NCBI GenBank assembly: GCA_009760855.2
Contig: WPIO01000024.1
Span: 1,582,501 to 1,646,500 of the forward strand
From: Cristatella mucedo
Taxonomy: Eukaryota > Bryozoa > Phylactolaemata > Cristatellidae
Reading direction: 5' to 3'
Length of the DNA: 64,000 nucleotides
A program made the translations under genes and the position numbers. How positions within the stretch are numbered: the stretch's first letter is position 1; every line of letters begins with the position of its first letter. The notes under the pieces are model-generated. The model worked only from the letters and a program-made list of their open reading frames with translations. It searched no databases and was not told the DNA's origin. Positions 10,781 through 22,432 of the stretch are shown one piece after another.

Positions 10781-11587
10781 ACAGACAGTCAGAGACAGAC
10801 ACACAGACAGCAATGGCTGCAGCCATTTTTCGATGTAGCCGACACAACGATAAGTAAATTACAGCAAGCTCACTTTGTGAAGTCGGCATAGCACCTATAT
10901 GGTCTCCTCACATTTCCTAAGAATTGCCAACCCCCCCCCCCCATGAAATCGGTGACCGCGCGGCCAATTTAGGTTCGGTTTACTGTCATTTAGCTTTAAG
11001 AGATCTGAAGGCATCCAGGAAACGATTCCCAAACAATAGAAGGTCAAGTGGCCTTATGTTCACAATCAACCGATGCCAGGAATGTCAAAAGCACTGAGTG
11101 GGTACCAGCACATGCTAATACCGAACGATGGCACTGGCACCAAGAGTCACTTTCAATTCCCCAGTGTAACTGCAGCAGTCCCTCCAGATAGCAATGGTGA
11201 GCTCTGTGTGAATGACGATTACATAACAACAACTGGGCAGAGAGCACATATCCAACCAATAAGACAGTGTAGCTTAAGTCGAGGAATACACTCTGTCCAG
11301 GAGCTGGTTGCCATCCCCATACCAAAATGCGTGGATTAGTAAGGTTGTCTCAAAATCAGAAACTCAGAATGTAAACGAGCATCCAGCATCTGAGCAGCTT
11401 CAGCAAGGGAGCAGTCGCTGAAACCAGTGGCAGCAGCAGTGGTGGCAGAAGCAAGCCGCATACAAAGGCACACCTGATCATTGGGCTGAACTACCGATTG
11501 GAAAAAAAGTAGATTTCATCTGTTACATCATATGTCAATTCTCTAAAAAGAAATTATTTGAGTTCTTTTAGGGTGCTATACAGATGT

Positions 11588-11621
11588 ATTATTATTATTA
11601 TTATTATAATTATTATTATTT
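11588..11621. repeat. (ATT)n microsatellite, probable LINE tail remnant
   Basis: ATT units preceded by TTGAGTTCTTTTAGGGTGCT, so it is probably a decayed LINE or SINE 3' end. Confidence 0.7.
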
Positions 11622-12040
11622 GTTGCCACTGAGTGGATCAGCTAACGGTGATGTGGAGAGGTCTAGCTCCTTCCATAACGGAGGTCTTCTAATTGACGAC
11701 CTATCCGAAGCATAGCAGAACCACTCATTGCAGACACAAACTTAGCTGCGGTCACTTCACGACCAAGCCGTGCCTTGATGCAGCAGCTACAGCCGAAGAG
11801 CAGGAAGGAGCCGCAGTGGTGTGCAGCCGCAGTTGCAATGCACCAATAGAATGCCGCAAAAAGAACAAGTTTGCTAGAAGTTCACATCGAGACTCGTGCA
11901 CACAGAGTTGGCAGTGGTTTGGTACATAAGCAGTCGCCCAACAATGCATTTACCGAAAAGAATCGGCTAGGCAGCAGTCAGGCTAATTTATTCTAAAGGA
12001 TGTCAGATCACGTGAACAGGTACGTATAGACAACACTCAC

Positions 12041-12278
12041 CATCTAGGTCGTAGTCGTACTCGGACTCAGGATACTCAGAATACTCTGAGTATTCGGAAT
12101 AGACGGATTCTGTCTCGAACTGAGATTCGCTGTCCGAGAGCGATGACAACCGCCTGTCCGTCGCTATGGCCGATTCTGACCAGTCGCTAGGAAGGCCCTC
12201 CCCCATTGCGTTAATGGCTCGAATACGGAACACGTATTCGGCATCTGCCACTAGGTTCGTCACTCGATAAGACGTATG
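12041..12278 (-). CDS. mylk: MLCK exon: second half of Fn3 domain and acidic Tyr-rich linker
   Basis: Acceptor tgctttcag|CAT, donor GATG|GTGAGT, 238 nt, phase 0 in and 1 out. The first part, HTSYRVTNLVADAEYVFRI then RAINAMGEGLPSDWSES, is the C-terminal half of a fibronectin type III domain, with the Y-x-F-R-I-x-A-x-N-x-x-G strand pattern. A strongly acidic Ser/Glu/Tyr linker follows, including YSEYSEYSEYPESEYDYDLD. It sits directly before the kinase and is rich in candidate Tyr and acidophilic Ser phosphosites. Residues 2639-2717. Confidence 0.95.
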
Positions 12279-13194
12279 CTGAAAGCATAGACAGAGCTTT
12301 TGCAAAAGCAGACAGCAGACGAGGTAACATGCTGAGAAGTCTGGAGATTAAGAAAATTAAAAAACCCCAAATGAACCCATACATGCTGGCTAATTTCTTT
12401 TAACGACATTCAGGCACACCAGATACCATAGCCTGCAGCCAAACCGCAGTCTTGTAAAAAAAAAATAACAATACAGCACTGCTGAAATGGTAGGCTTACT
12501 GAAACAGCCTATGCATAAAATATTAATCATTGGAGAACACAGCCAAAACTCGGGATAAAGATTTAGGATTCCGAAGATAAGTGTGAACCTTAGCAGCTGC
12601 ATGGCTCAAACGCTCCCTCTGTCAGCTATTACTTCAGTTAAAATGAACATATGCTAAGGCTCCGGTGGCTGCTGAAATGCCACCACTACCTCTTCCAGAG
12701 CCTTAACCCCCAACTATTTCACAGACGATATTTGCTTGGCTGTGTACAGCTGTCTCATGATGGAACGCTTCAACATACGGCCTGGTAACGACCTACATAT
12801 GGACAGGTAATAATAAACTAAAGGCTGGCTGATTTAACTGCCTTACTTATGCAGTAGGACATTATCGCTCCATTTCACGATGACAATAAAGCAGCCTGCT
12901 GCCAGCCTCGTACTCACAACCTGGGTAGTGAAATGCAAGCACCGTACCCCCTGGGATAAGACCAGGGTAATCCAAATCGCAAGCCATGTCCACAAACAAG
13001 ATGTGTCCGCCAGGAGAATATGGTATGCAACCTCAAGGTCGGCACCCACAATGATTTAAGCATGCACCCACAAAGTTTTCTGCAGACGACATACATATAA
13101 GTACATGTCTGAGATCTACCGGTCACGGCATTGTCTTTGACGAATTTAGTCAACTGGTAGCGACAGCAACAAAGAGTAAATAGCCCTGCCATAA

Positions 13195-13345
13195 GAAGGC
13201 CACGACCTAGGTCCTGAGGTCATAGGTTCGAATCCTGCGGTGGGCGATCATTTATCACCACTGCTTGCAGTGGTGATAGCCGTAGAGGCTCTTCTGTCGC
13301 TATACAAAAGAGGCTGCTAAATCAGCTAGTATGTATTTATTTATT
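13195..13345 (+). repeat. SINE-like repeat, family 2
   Basis: A B-box-like TAGGTTCGAATCCTGC (13220-13240) is followed by GGTGATAGCCGTAGAGGCTC, TTCTGTCGCTATACAAAAGA, GGCTGCTAAATCAGC. The 3' block recurs near 10450-10515, 23715-23785 and 25345-25410, always ending in (T/A)GGATCAGC or AAATCAG(C/G). Confidence 0.6.
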
Positions 13346-13828
13346 TTTTCTAACATTCGTGCAGCCGGTCAGTATTACTAGCCTCACCACTTGGAGTCAT
13401 TCTGTTCAATCGCAACGAATTTCGGCAATGGCATGCAGGCCATCTATACCCTCTTCGACTAGATTAGATAGTGAAGTTAATGCAAACATTGGCGACGAGG
13501 TGGGCGAAGAAGCTTTGAGCTTGTGAGGCTTGTCAAGTTGGAACATCCCACTCTGCATAGCACGGCAGTTCACCGGGCTACTACTTCCCATAGACAGCAA
13601 TTTTAGGCCAGGCTGCTGGCGAATGCTAGGGCTGACAGCTGACAAAAGCACCTGGTGCAGTCCACCTAATTAATATAGGGGCGCAGGCTCGCACTGCACG
13701 CCAAGCTCTATGGTAGATTGCACTGCCTCTCCATTTGCTAAGGGTCGGCTAGGATTGGCTAGGACACGCACCAGGCGATATCAAATCTGTGCTAATCGAT
13801 CCACGCTAACTAGTACAGCCTTGCTAGA

Positions 13829-13972
13829 TTGACCCGGTGATTAAAGTGCTTAAGGTCAGGTGAAGGTATGTGATGAACGAGGTCGTGGGCTCGAGCCCCA
13901 TGGCATATGTAAAGCGCCTGAGTAGAAATTAAGTTCACTTATGGTGCTATACAAACGAATTACATTTATCAA
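13829..13972 (+). repeat. tRNA-derived SINE, family 1
   Basis: Head TTGACCCGGTGATTAAAGTG, B-box GGGCTCGAGCCCC, then GGCATATGTAAAGCGCCTGA, AATTAAGTTCACTTATGGTG, CTATACAAACGAATTAC. This is the clearest full-length plus-strand copy. Confidence 0.78.
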
Positions 13973-14280
13973 TACAGACAAGATCCCGATGCCACGATGT
14001 ATACAATTTCTCATGGGCATCAATAGTGGCCGACATCGCATTAGCAGTCGCACGTGCGCACTCGTATTCCCCAAACGAGGTACATTCACTGACGTACGTC
14101 TGCTGCGTCTGTTCACGTCTCTGCGCTAGAAAGTTTAAGTCGGCATGCAGAACCGGGTGCTCACGTACGAGACAGCACACTTGACCTTGCCTCGTGCACG
14201 AATGCGTGTGTGGACGAGCCGAACAGGCGCAAGCCGGCTGCGAACAGGCCAGCAAGCCAGCGGCCACCAGCGGCCTTCAC

Positions 14281-14489
14281 CTTGCACTGGTCGGTCAGTG
14301 TCTTCCAGAACTTATCCTGGGAGATCTTGAGCAGGCTCAGCTTGCACATTTCCACCTTGTAGCATAGGACCTGCGAGCCGCCATCGTAATCTGGGCCGTG
14401 CCATGCAACCGTCATGCCTTGCGATGTCACGTCCGTGACAAAAGGCTTTCCGACTGGTGGGTTAGGAGCAGTGCATGCATTCTTGGTCT
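14281..14489 (-). CDS. mylk: MLCK exon: first half of Fn3 domain
   Basis: Acceptor cgttacag|AGACC, donor AAG|GTGAAG, 209 nt, phase 1 in and 0 out. It encodes PNPPVGKPFVTDVTSQGMTV, AWHGPDYDGGSQVLCYKVEM, then a Lys/Leu-rich C'-E loop. The W-x-G-P-x-Y-D-G-G-S pattern matches the single Fn3 domain that precedes the kinase in MYLK. Together with the next exon it gives one Fn3 of about 105 residues. Residues 2570-2638. Confidence 0.95.
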
Positions 14490-14633
14490 CTGTAACGATG
14501 TCCACACTTGCACGTGACGACAGCTGTGAAGCGGCAGCGATAGGGAAAAAGCACGCATCGACTGGGCGGCACGTGCCTGGGCCAGGGCGTGGAACTTAAT
14601 ACATACAATGAGGGGCGATTTAAAAAGACAAGA

Positions 14634-14655
14634 GAGAGAGAGAGAGAGAGAGAGA
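14634..14655. repeat. (GA)n next to a 5' splice site
   Basis: About 11 GA units end directly beside the GTGAGT donor of the Ig 5 exon (14660-14655), so the transcript reads GUGAGU followed by (CU)n. Confidence 0.9.
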
Positions 14656-14660
14656 CTCAC

Positions 14661-14811
14661 TCTTAACGGTGACACTGCCTGTGGCCTTCTCCTGGCCTTC
14701 CTTATTCGTGGCCACGCACATGTAGCGGCCCTGGTGCTCGCTAGCAATCGCTTCCTTGATGAGCAGCTGGGCGCACTTGTTCTCGTACGTCAAGCTCACG
14801 TTCGGCGACGC
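14661..14811 (-). CDS. mylk: MLCK exon: second half of Ig domain 5
   Basis: Acceptor ttgtcgtgcag|GCG, donor AAGA|GTGAGT, 151 nt, phase 0 in and 1 out. It encodes strands D-G of an I-set Ig domain, with the diagnostic HQGRYMCVATNKEGQ containing the F-strand Cys. The split codon A|AG makes Lys before the Fn3 region. The donor is followed four bases later by a CU repeat in the transcript ((GA)n on the plus strand). Residues 2519-2568. Confidence 0.95.
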
Positions 14812-14981
14812 CTGCACGACAATTGGTGCACAGAGTGCCGTGGTCCGTTTGACCGAGAAAACGGCACAGGCTTGACAGGTCTTTCCTAGCACGACCCGGC
14901 ATGACAGAAGCGGGCAGCGCAGTCGCCAGTGCAGCATGCCGGTGCTGGCCTGGGCTGCACTGGGCTGCCAGCAGCCCTGGC

Positions 14982-15011
14982 CATGCCATGGCTGCAGGCA
15001 GCCATGGCATG
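14982..15011. repeat. 30-bp palindrome
   Basis: CATGCCATGGCTGC, spacer AG, then its exact reverse complement. It is intronic, about 170 nt before the acceptor of the exon at 14811. Confidence 0.95.
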
Positions 15012-15346
15012 CCATGGTTGCAGCGGCAGCACGGGTCCGGTCAGCTCGACACCACAAGCCTCCGAGCAGACAGCGTAATTGGCTCTGCGAGAGTCTTGCT
15101 GGCGTGGCCCACTTGCAGCTGGCATCTGCACTTCCAGTGCTGCCGCCACCTAGTGACAGGTACTTATGTCTCTCTCTCCATCTCTTTCTTCATGCCTCGT
15201 GCTCCGGAGCAGCCTACACGACGGCTGCTACACTCATATGTACAATTGCCGGGCCCGCGTGTGTCATCTTCTGCGTCGCCTATTTGGGGGCTTCACCGTG
15301 CGTCATTCACTTAGGGCTTCCTGTGTCCCCTCTCCGAGCACGGCTG

Positions 15347-15452
<106 letters not shown>

Positions 15453-16204
15453 AAGCTGTCGCCCTAACCTCGCAGGAGCTGCACGGCCCCGCCTTTTACT
15501 CTGCACACGAGGAGTTCCGATCAGCAGCAGTTTCGTGGAGGCTCTTCGAGTCCAAACTCGGCGACGCTCCGCAAACTCTCTTCTCCTTTCGATCCCTTGA
15601 GAGGAGCAAAACGGAAACCGAGCAGCTGGAGCACTTCGATGCATGACACGCGGGGCCGGGCTAGCAGCCCCATAGCTGCTCACCCTCGAGCTTTCTACTC
15701 AACTGCCTCAACCGAGGGTAAGTACGCCCACGGTCGGTAGCTACAAGGAAGCAGCTGGCTCGATCTGCCTGATTCCCCCCTTCCGGCATGCTCGTTTGTC
15801 GAAACGGCAGTTAGCTAGCACTGCTGCGGCCAACGGCACACGCCGGCTAAGGAACAGGATAGGACGCCAGAAATACAAAAAAATGCCCAAATACGGCTGG
15901 CAGAGCCCTGCAAGCAGACGGGTGGCTAAAGCAGGAGCGCGGAACACGTGCCTCGAGCTAGGGTAGCTGGAGCACTGCAAACTATCCTGCATTACGCCTG
16001 CACCGGCGTGAAAATGCATCGAAGGGGAACACGAAGTAGCCCCGAGCACGGTCATCTCAACGATGGGGAGGGGCCAGCTGACTGGCAGCATCCGGACTGC
16101 CAAGGTGATCACCGATCCGAGCCAACTGGACAGGGCCGGTAATCAGTGGCCACCCAGAGCGGGCTCCAAGCCCACAGCAGCAGCAGCAGCCCAGCGCGGC
16201 TCAC

Positions 16205-16364
16205 CTTGACCTCGCGACCATCTATGTACCACTGGACGTCGGGAGCCGGCGATCCATCGATGCGGCACACAAGAGCTAGGCTCTTCCCTTCGGACACCTC
16301 GGCATCTTGCAGAACTTCAAGGAACTTCGGTCGACTGGTGCTCATGAGGGAGGCCCTTTCCAAC
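16205..16364 (-). CDS. mylk: MLCK exon: first half of Ig domain 5
   Basis: Acceptor gtgatcag|GTTG, donor AAG|GTGAGC, 160 nt, phase 2 in and 0 out. It encodes a short linker and then RPKFLEVLQDAEVSEGKSLA, LVCRIDGSPAPDVQWYIDGR. The B-strand Cys, the G-x-P-x-P loop and the C-strand Trp are all present, typical of I-set domains of titin and MLCK. Residues 2466-2518. Confidence 0.95.
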
Positions 16365-16929
16365 CTGATCACATAAAAAGCTATTGCATTAGCCACCAGC
16401 CTGCCTCCTTCCCTGCACAACACGTCGGCTGGCAATGGGCGAAAAGGCAGCACAAGCCGGCATCAGCAAGTGGCAGCAAATGAGCAAGGCAGCCCAACGG
16501 CAGGCCAAGGCTAAATACTTCCAACTTTGCTTCATGTGCCGACACGCCGTAAGGGCCACAAGCGCTGCGCACTAATGCAGCAGCGTCCCAGCCTCCGATG
16601 CTCTTAGAGGTACAGCCGACTTATGAGCTCTACTGAGTCGGGCTTTCGGCTGAGCAGTATTTGCTTTGCATTAAGAGGGCTTTAATAAACAACAGCCACG
16701 AAAGACGTTAGCACAGAACGCGATCAGGTGATGACCGAGAGAGACGCCGGTGGCGTCAGCAACGACACCTGGCTAAGGCAGCCAGCATGCTGGCTGGGCA
16801 CTTCTGAAGGAAAGCCTGGAGAGGCACGTGCATTCATCCTCGTGCAGACTTTAGTCTGCTGCTTGCAGTTGCCCCTCCCCCTCCCCACCTGCCGCCACCC
16901 GGCCCTAGCTTACAGTGGGTGAGAAATTT

Positions 16930-17085
16930 GGTGGCTAGTCTTGACTGTCGTAAACGATGTCGCACCTGCCACAACACCCCACTTCTAACCAATCTTTGCT
17001 GGTTGCCCATCATGCAAATGTTAAGCGCCTAGAAAGAGATTTGAGTCCTCTGAGGGCACTTTATCAAGTGCATTATTATTATTAT
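16930..17085 (+). mobile_element. LINE family A fragment with internal deletion
   Basis: It contains PLLTNLCWLPIMQ (the LHWLP block) joined directly to GCAAATGTTAAGCGCCTAGA and (ATT)n, so the C-terminal coding segment is deleted. Confidence 0.65.
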
Positions 17086-18460
17086 TATTTTGCAGTATAA
17101 AGACTGCAAGAGCCCTTCACTAGCCTTTGCTTAAATACCTCAATTCTCTTGCTCTGACCTTTCTATCTAAATTATATTATTCTCATCAGGCCTCGCATTG
17201 CACTCCGGACTGGTGTAACACCATCTCGTACATTCAAAAACAAGCTACACTCTGCCTGTTCCTCTAACTCAGCCTTTGCACAGTCTGAGCTAATTGTCCT
17301 ATGCATGCTAGGGTGATATGAAACTGTGCGTGTCGTGACGAAGGGCAAGAGCGGTATACTTTGCATAGCGCTCTCCTGAACTTGCATTGCTTCCTGAGTT
17401 ATGCTTTGAGTGCTTACCTGTGCACGATTCAGTGCACCTTATTGATCAGGGGTCCTACAAACCAGTGGCCGTGGCTGTCTTCTTGCGTGCTGCTGTGTGC
17501 TGCTGCACACTAAGCCTAAGCATGATACATTGATTGTCATTTTTGGGTTTAGGGTTTAGGTCAACTGACAGCTTCGTGGACACAACACAAGCCGGACTGC
17601 CTGCAAGTTTCGCCGGACTTTTCGCTACACCTGGAAAAAGGTTAGCGGTTACTCGGGCTGTTTGCCAGCAGTCAACCCTTGCTGTGTCCCAGATGCCCTC
17701 TAAAAGCTGTGTCACTCGCTATGAAAGAAGGCTAACCTGAATGCATATGCTCAGGCGTCTGACGAAATGCCTGTCAGTGCATCTTGGCAGATTCGCCTCT
17801 GAGAGCATGTTAGCAGAGAGGTGGGGAGGTTCTCAACTCATCGCAAAAGTCGTTCGCCCTACCGTCCTACGATTGTGGCCACATTCACCACCGCAGAGTG
17901 ACGGCCCCATTTCGGATCTCAATCTTTGCTGATCATGAGGAGCTCCGAAAATTCTATCTTGCCTGACTGCTTGAACTGCATGACATATAGCCTTAATGGG
18001 ACTACTTAGCAGAATTTGAAGTATGCATGAAGAGATCACACTCACCCCACATCTAAACAGACGACAGAGAAACGGTAACATGAAATGAATTGCACCCAGA
18101 ATGTTGGCCTGGGGCGATGATGTGGTTGCCAAACGAAGCAAGAGCATCAGCGGTCTGGCCAGCCATAAACGGCTGCTCTACCCACCCCACCATATGTAGA
18201 ACGTTCGGAGCCCCCCCCCCCCCCTCTGAACCCAGATGCACAGACTCACCTCCCGACACTAAGCGCTGCTAGCCTTTCTTGTCCGTTTCAGAATTCTCTT
18301 CCAAAAATCGAAGTCCTAGCGAACATCGTATAAGGAAACCAATACAGCTAAGACCTGTTTAAAGCCTATCTGTTTGTTGTTTGACAGTAGCGCAAGAAAT
18401 TACGTGTCTATGGACGGAACGTCTAAATGCTTACCCCTTCGAGCTGACTCCACCTCGCTG

Positions 18461-18716
18461 GTGCCGGCTTTAGATATGCCGACGGCTAGTAACCTGCTTA
18501 TTAGTGATGATCGTACATACCTATTATCGCTTCGTTATCGTCGTTCGAATGTATTCCTAGATTTTTATTGTTATTGTTAAAACTTCCCCCCTAGCCGGTG
18601 GTGGCATTAGATACGCCGACGGCTAGTAACCTGTTTATCAGTGATGATCGTGTGTACCCATTATAGCTTCGTTATCATCGTTCAAATGCATTCCTGGATT
18701 TTATTGCTGTTGCTAA
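18461..18716. repeat. Two-copy tandem duplication, 137-bp period
   Basis: Units at about 18461-18580 and about 18597-18716 share GCCGACGGCTAGTAACCTG, AGTGATGATCGT, CTTCGTTATC and GCATTCCTGGATTTTATTG with scattered substitutions. Confidence 0.88.
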
Positions 18717-19177
18717 GATCTACACAACTCCGGCTGTTGTGATAGCAGAGCTACCGGGCGGATTCAAAACAATGTGATTAATCAGGAGAGGCTTCACGCA
18801 CCCTGCGGTCCTGGAAGCAGACATGAAGTGGCTACCAATAAACGTACTCTGTTAATCCACGATGCGTCTTATTATTATATAGTGACAGCGATGAAGTTAT
18901 AGAGTAACATCCTGAATATCAACAAAGCTCAAGAGATGGCTAAGAGTAACCCTCCAGCACAGTTTACGTTTGACTACCTGGAGAAATCTTCTTCGCGATT
19001 GTGTGACAGCAACCAAGCTGACTGCAGAGGACCAGGACACACAAATTCGTACACTTTTGTACGCCATGGGGCGCAAGCCAAAGCGATATTCGACACCTTT
19101 AACTATGAGGTTGACCGGTAGTCGTCTTTGAGTGGAAGTTTTAATGAGCTTCTACGGGACGAACAACCAATGTTTTT

Positions 19178-19560
19178 AAATAATAATAACACACTTGATA
19201 AAGCGCCCTCAGAGAACTCAATCTCTTTCTATGCACTTTACATTTGCTGCAAAGGAAACACGGTCGAATGGTTAGTGGCAGCGTGCTCAAAAAACAACAA
19301 GAATAACATGGTTAGGGATGACATGCACAGGGTCAGCATGCAAAGTATGGTTAGTGGCAGCAGGCACAGTGTCAACATGCATAAGCATATAAAGGTCGAA
19401 TCAAATGCTGTGATAAATAGATGTGTCTTTAGTTTCTTTTTAAATGTGGTCAAGTCAGGAGATGTCGTGACACAAGTCGGGTGTGAGTAGCATACTAACT
19501 AAAGGCACGGTCTCCAAAGGACTTGAGGTTTGTACGATGTATAGGTAAACAGTTAAGATT
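19178..19560 (-). mobile_element. LINE family A 3' end, inverted
   Basis: AATAATAATAACACACTTGA, AAGCGCCCTCAGAGAACTCA, then the reverse complement of the 3' UTR and of the final coding block (TTTAAATGTGGTCAAGTC, CTCCAAAGGACTTGAGGTTT). Confidence 0.8.
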
Positions 19561-20174
19561 CCGAAAAGCAGGTGGTATGATGCTTAGTCTAGAAAGGGCT
19601 AGAAAGATGGCTGGAGCAGCTCAACTTTCGGTGCAGTGCATGCACTGGCGTCGGTTTGCAGTGGGAGCCTGGGATTTTTGTGAGAGGACTCATATATTTA
19701 AGAGTTGCCGCAGAAAAACGTCTTTTGAGACAGACCTAAAGAGGCCTGCCGAGCACCTTGACATCTTCTTGCTCTCAAATGTTAATACAAAGTTATCAAA
19801 AGTGCTCAAAGAGATTAAGCTGTAGGCATACTTGGCGTGGCGCTTCCAGCTTTCCAAAACGACTTTTACTTCGTTAAATTGTAGGCATCAAGGTCAAAGC
19901 CTAGCCCTCAAGTCAAACCTGCCCAGCCTACGCCCTTTCCAGAAGAATGTAGATCAACGGCAAAACAAATTAAATGTGTTTACAGACGTGCATTTTTAGA
20001 ATAGGCAGCTGGTCTCGGTTTAGTGGTCGACTTCGTAGTGTGTGTACACATTTACAGTATCTGTATCTGACTGGGCAAACTGGTAACACTAAATGTCCCA
20101 CTGGCACAGCACCGACAAGACGAAACTAAGGCTAGAGATAGAGAGGGGGAGAGAGAGAGGGAGAGAGAGAGAGA

Positions 20175-20308
20175 GAATTCATTTGTATAGTCCCCTAAGA
20201 GAACTTAATGTCTATTCAGGCGCTCTACATATGCCACGAAGCTGGAGCCCATAACCTCGGCTAGACCTTGGTCGGGGAGAGCATCCTGACCACTGGACCA
20301 AACTAGCT
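20175..20308 (-). repeat. tRNA-derived SINE, family 1, inverted
   Basis: AATTCATTTGTATAGTCCCC, TAAGAGAACTTAATGTCTAT, CAGGCGCTCTACATATGCCA, then the inverted tRNA-like head. It is preceded by a GA tract at its 3' end. Confidence 0.75.
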
Positions 20309-21324
20309 TGGCACCAACAGTACCAAGAGATTTTAACTCAAACAAGCAGCAATATAGAAACAAGAACTAGATGAAGTGTTGGGTCCGCCACACCACGATA
20401 GCCTACACTGTCGGCTATAGTCAATGTAGAAGAACAGCGGACCCAATAATACACTATTTGGTATTCTCTGGGCCAGGATCGGCCATGACGGCCAGGAGCT
20501 TTCTCACGGCTTCCTTTGAACATTAATATACTGCCTGCCGTATTGTCGACTCCTGATCTTTTGCTGTACACGACTGTCCTCGCTTGTTCAACAGGAAGCA
20601 ATGAAAGCCAGGAAATGTTAAAAAACAAGCCACTACGTTTGCTCAAACTGTCCACAAAAAGGACCCGACCGATGTGATGCACATGGGACAGGTGACGGTT
20701 TTTGAAACAACACCAGGTGAGGTGACAAGCAAAAAGGGCACAACATTGCAGCAAGAGGGCGCGACAGGCCGTTTACAGTATTGGGTAACAGTTTCAGGCA
20801 GAAACAAGAAGTGAAGTGTCAAGGATGGCCACTCCTAGGAGCACCGAGTTCAAGCGCGCTCCGGTATGACATACGGCTGTCGAGAATCAATAGATTGGAC
20901 ATCGAGCAGCAACGAATCGGATGCTGCAGAAACGAGCAGCAAGTGATGCCGACCATAGCAAAGGGAGCTGCATCACTGGCAACACAGTGGCGTTCCGGCG
21001 CTAACATTACCACCTCGAGTAAGATGGCTTCACAGCAGCAACAGGAGTAGCGACGGCACCAGTCACCAGTCACCTGACTGCATGGCTTACTGCGCTAACC
21101 ATACCCAGCCGAGGACTGTGTAGGGAGGGGCATGTAAGCTCACATTACATTACATTACATAAGCTTCTGCTAGGCTTATCTTTTAATAATTAATCTTTAA
21201 TATATTATAACGTATCTTTTATAAATAATAATTATAATATAATAAATATAAATATGATTTATAAATAATGTATCTTTTAATAATTTGATGGCAGCAGCTG
21301 TGCTGCTGCCATGCCGTCGCTCAC

Positions 21325-21506
21325 CTTGTCCGTCTAAGCAGCTCCTTGACGTCGGTCTCCTCGGTCGGTGTGGCGCTGTTGACGCTGACCGCACACTGAC
21401 ACGACACGGTGCCGTAGTCGTTGGCCGCGTTCACCTCGTACGTGCCCGTGTCGGTCGTCAGAACGTGCTGGATCTCGTAGCTGAACGAATCGTTCTCGCT
21501 GGACAC
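21325..21506 (-). CDS. mylk: MLCK exon: second half of Ig domain 4 and linker
   Basis: Acceptor tcgtcacag|GTG, donor ACAAG|GTGAGC, 182 nt, phase 0 in and 2 out. It encodes VSSENDSFSYEIQHVLTTDT, GTYEVNAANDYGTVSCQCAV and a Thr/Glu/Arg linker. The D-x-G-x-Y motif is present, but the F-strand Cys position is Val (Y-E-V instead of Y-x-C), so the canonical Ig disulfide position is lost, as is tolerated in cytosolic Ig domains. Residues 2405-2464. Confidence 0.93.
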
Positions 21507-22432
21507 CTGTGACGACAAGACGTGCAATGATGACGTTGCTGCTGCTGCTGCTACGATCGGCCGCTAGCCTGCGACCGGGCAAAGCCAGCGACGAGAGACG
21601 GCGCGAGGCTTTGTCTGCCTCCTGCGTCCATCTGTCGGTGTGCTGGCCGAATGACGTCAGACCTAACGGGAGGCTACTTCACACACTTCGTCGTCACTTG
21701 GGGGAACGGCACCAAGACTCGAAGCAAACGAGCAGGGCCTGCTCATACATTCAGTGGTCCGCTCGCCTGCAAGCAACCGCGAAGGGGCAGCTCGAAGCTT
21801 ACTCGGTGCTGGTGGCAGCACTGCAGCCATCCGGGAAGCCATTTTCGGCATCGCTGGACGCTGTTCAGGCACCTCTCTATCCAAGCAACGGAACAGCAGC
21901 AGGGCAGCATGGCTACGACGGCTGTAAGTGGCCTCCGGTCTACTGGGGCACTCAGCTCGAGCTTCAAACAGGGAATGCCGGGATCGGGGGGGGGGGGGTT
22001 GTGGTGAGGGCTACTGGCAGCAGACATTCCAAGAAGCCTTCAGTAACTAGATAAGGCGTACTAGACAAGGCGTGCCAAATTCGTTTTAGATGGAGGCTTT
22101 AAAGGAGGCTTCCAAGAACGATTTCAGCCGACCGCATGCATACTAGGATTCTCTTTGCTGAAGCCAACAACTGCTGCTAGCAAAAGTATAGCTTTGATAC
22201 TGCCCATTTCGGATGAGAGACTGAGCAATCGAATCGCAGTTATGGCTATAATTTGACAGACACTCGTGTGCAGCAGAAGCCATCGACACATGCAGTTATA
22301 CGATTCACTGGTTATGTCCCAGAGGTCATTTCCGGTTCACCGTCATGGCTCACACCTAGGTTCGTGGGCATACACATGCAAGCTTACAGTGACGAATTAC
22401 ATTATTTCTTCTCAGAGAGTCAAGACCACAAA

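Larger units (their letters stand above)
8975..12040 (-). other. MLCK intron with several LINE and SINE fragments
   Basis: Between the Fn3 exon and the kinase-start exon. It carries a family A LINE tail (9288-9372), antisense LINE fragments (about 9376-9560 and about 10240-10780), a second-family SINE (about 10395-10515) embedded in the latter, a C homopolymer near 10931 and (ATT)n at 11588-11621. Short open frames here are repeat-derived or unsupported. Confidence 0.7.
12279..14280 (-). other. MLCK intron splitting the Fn3 domain
   Basis: The donor is AAG|GTGAAG at 14280 and the acceptor ends at 12279. It contains a second-family SINE (13195-13345) with a GGTTCGAATCC B-box and a first-family SINE (13829-13972). 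Nothing else is recognised. Confidence 0.7.
16365..21324 (-). other. Large MLCK intron (about 5 kb)
   Basis: Contents: LINE fragments about 16930-17085, a possible LINE tail about 17190-17290, a C homopolymer near 18211, a 137-bp-period tandem duplication (18461-18716), an antisense LINE tail (about 19178-19560), a GA tract (20138-20175) next to an inverted SINE (20175-20308), and an AT-rich patch (21180-21285). No coding exon is seen. Confidence 0.7.

Noticed and set aside
17541-17560. Telomere-like GGGTTTAGGGTTTAGG
   Set aside because: There are only two imperfect units inside an intron; not a telomeric array.
21509-22054. 181-codon plus-strand open frame
   Set aside because: It starts antisense to an Ig exon and has no domain; a GC-driven chance frame.
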